The notes beneath the pieces were generated by a model. The model was not told the origin of the DNA. It saw nothing but the letters and a program-made list of their open reading frames with translations, and did not search any database. A program made the translations under genes and the position numbers. A stretch of 64,000 bases of DNA, from assembly GCF_019654975.1 (NCBI RefSeq), contig NZ_BPEW01000013.1:46287-110286 (forward strand). The letters run 5' to 3'. Positions 63,185 through 64,000 of the stretch are shown here, piece by piece. Each line of letters opens with the position of its first letter. Position 1 is the first letter of the stretch. The DNA comes from Shewanella sp. c952 (GTDB lineage Bacteria > Pseudomonadota > Gammaproteobacteria > Enterobacterales > Shewanellaceae).

Positions 63185-63229
63185 AATACTCTATCAACCA
63201 GTTCTAAATTATTATAAAAAGGAAAATTG

Positions 63230-63622
63230 ATGAGTAAGATGCTTAGATTACAGTCTCTAAAATCAAATGCCATTATTTTTGTGGTAATAGCTGCTTTGCT
63301 ATTTATGTTTAGCAAACTCGCACTTGCGGCGGTTCAAAATGTTGAGCAAGCTTGGCAAAAAATTGATGCTGGCGCCTTAGTTGTCGATGTACGAACCGCA
63401 GAAGAGTTTGAACAGGGTCATCTACCCAACGCTATCAATATTCCTTTTGAGCAGATAACGACCGTATTTGCAGATAGAAAAATGGCTAAAGACAAATCAG
63501 TGGTGGTTTACTGCCGCAGTGGTCGTCGTAGCGGTATTGCTAATGAAGCATTGATCAGTGCCGGTTACACTAACACCTATAATGGTGGCGGTTACCAATC
63601 GCTAAACCAACAACAAAAATAG
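63230..63622 (+). CDS. periplasmic rhodanese-like sulfurtransferase
   Basis: A 130-residue protein. Residues about 1-33 are a signal peptide or anchor (IIFVVIAALLFMFSKLALA). The single rhodanese domain then has VVDVRTAEEFEQGHLPNAINIPF and the active loop VVYCRSGRRSGIA with the catalytic Cys. It would carry sulfane sulfur in the periplasm. The ATG at 63230 has AAGGA 6 bases upstream. A hairpin follows. With DUF2892 upstream it recreates the two halves of YgaP. Confidence 0.88.
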   Translation: MSKMLRLQSLKSNAIIFVVIAALLFMFSKLALAAVQNVEQAWQKIDAGALVVDVRTAEEFEQGHLPNAINIPFEQITTVFADRKMAKDKSVVVYCRSGRRSGIANEALISAGYTNTYNGGGYQSLNQQQK

Positions 63623-63667
63623 TGCGATGACATAGGCAAACTAAGTCAGCTTGCTGTATAGCCACTT

Positions 63668-63692
63668 CAAAGGCCACTTTTTGTGGCCTTTG
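63668..63692 (+). terminator. hairpin after the rhodanese gene
   Basis: Perfect 10-bp arms CAAAGGCCAC/GTGGCCTTTG with a TTTTT loop; the T-tract afterwards is weak. Confidence 0.7.
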
Positions 63693-64000
63693 CTTTAAAT
63701 AAACGCATCTAACTCTCTACGTCAAAGGCAGATAAAGCCTATAACACTGCAATTAAAGCTTAACACCCAGATAAACAGATCTTTACGCTATAACATACGA
63801 AATAATCAGCACATAACCCCATAAAACTATCCAATAAAGACTGCAAAACCCTCACCGTTAATTCCAAATTAATATAAGTTATTACCAAAGTTAAATTCTG
63901 ACTTATAGCTCAAAACATCAATAACTTACTTATACATTTCTATGTAAAAATAAAAATGAATACTAAATACAATAAAAATAAAACAGTCAAACAAAAGCAT
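63693..64000. other. AT-rich intergenic end of the window, no gene seen
   Basis: 308 bases, increasingly AT-rich toward the end, without a convincing frame, hairpin or RNA gene. It may hold the promoter of a gene beyond the window. Confidence 0.5.

Overview
The window looks like a chromosomal segment of a marine gammaproteobacterium, almost certainly a Shewanella. The evidence is the protein families (FimV/HubP-like, DUF3379 anti-sigma, DUF3313 lipoprotein, YfcL, SixA, the FadI/FadJ pair) and the gene order. From purF to fadL the backbone is collinear, with matching strands, with the E. coli block purF-cvpA-dedD-folC-truA-asd/usg-pdxB-fabB-mnmC-yfcL-aroC-prmB-smrB-sixA-fadJ-fadI-fadL. I do not assign a species. 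I see no rRNA, tRNA, CRISPR array, prophage or complete insertion sequence.

Layout. 1-1.2 kb: the end of an S33-type alpha/beta hydrolase and a DUF4250 protein. 1.2-7.7 kb (minus): a czcCBA-type heavy-metal RND pump behind a small Cys/His-rich CzcI-like protein, with four 10-bp phased repeats upstream of czcC. 7.8-10.3 kb: topB and, divergently, a small membrane protein behind a Fur-box-like palindrome. 10.3-20.6 kb (minus): purF, cvpA, dedD, folC, truA, fimV, asd, pdxB. 20.8-32.2 kb: a VanZ-like gene, fabB, mnmC (with a degenerate methyltransferase half), a DUF3313 lipoprotein, a TrmH-like methyltransferase, yfcL, an ATP-NAD-kinase-family protein, an MFS carrier, aroC, prmB, smrB and sixA.

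32.5-41.3 kb is an insertion in the backbone. It holds an M16 peptidase, a 1451-residue sensor with a predicted periplasmic propeller plus PAS, GGDEF and EAL domains, and then the most unusual locus of the window: a secreted protein built from 23 tandem copies of a 13-residue unit, with its ribosome binding site inside an 11-bp inverted repeat. A 38-residue peptide gene follows, and a 45-bp perfect palindrome closes the locus.

41.3-57 kb: fadJ-fadI, a MoxR/Bat operon (moxR, DUF58, DUF4381, two VWA proteins, batD), an ECF sigma factor with a DUF3379 partner, putP and fadL. FadR-like operators lie upstream of fadI and fadL (and a half-site upstream of fabB), so lipid synthesis and beta-oxidation genes in this block appear co-regulated. 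57-64 kb: a SIMPL-domain protein, a 268-bp MITE, an RND adaptor/permease pair, a DUF2892 membrane protein, a second unrelated 254-bp MITE, and a periplasmic rhodanese. The last 0.3 kb is AT-rich and holds no gene that I can see.
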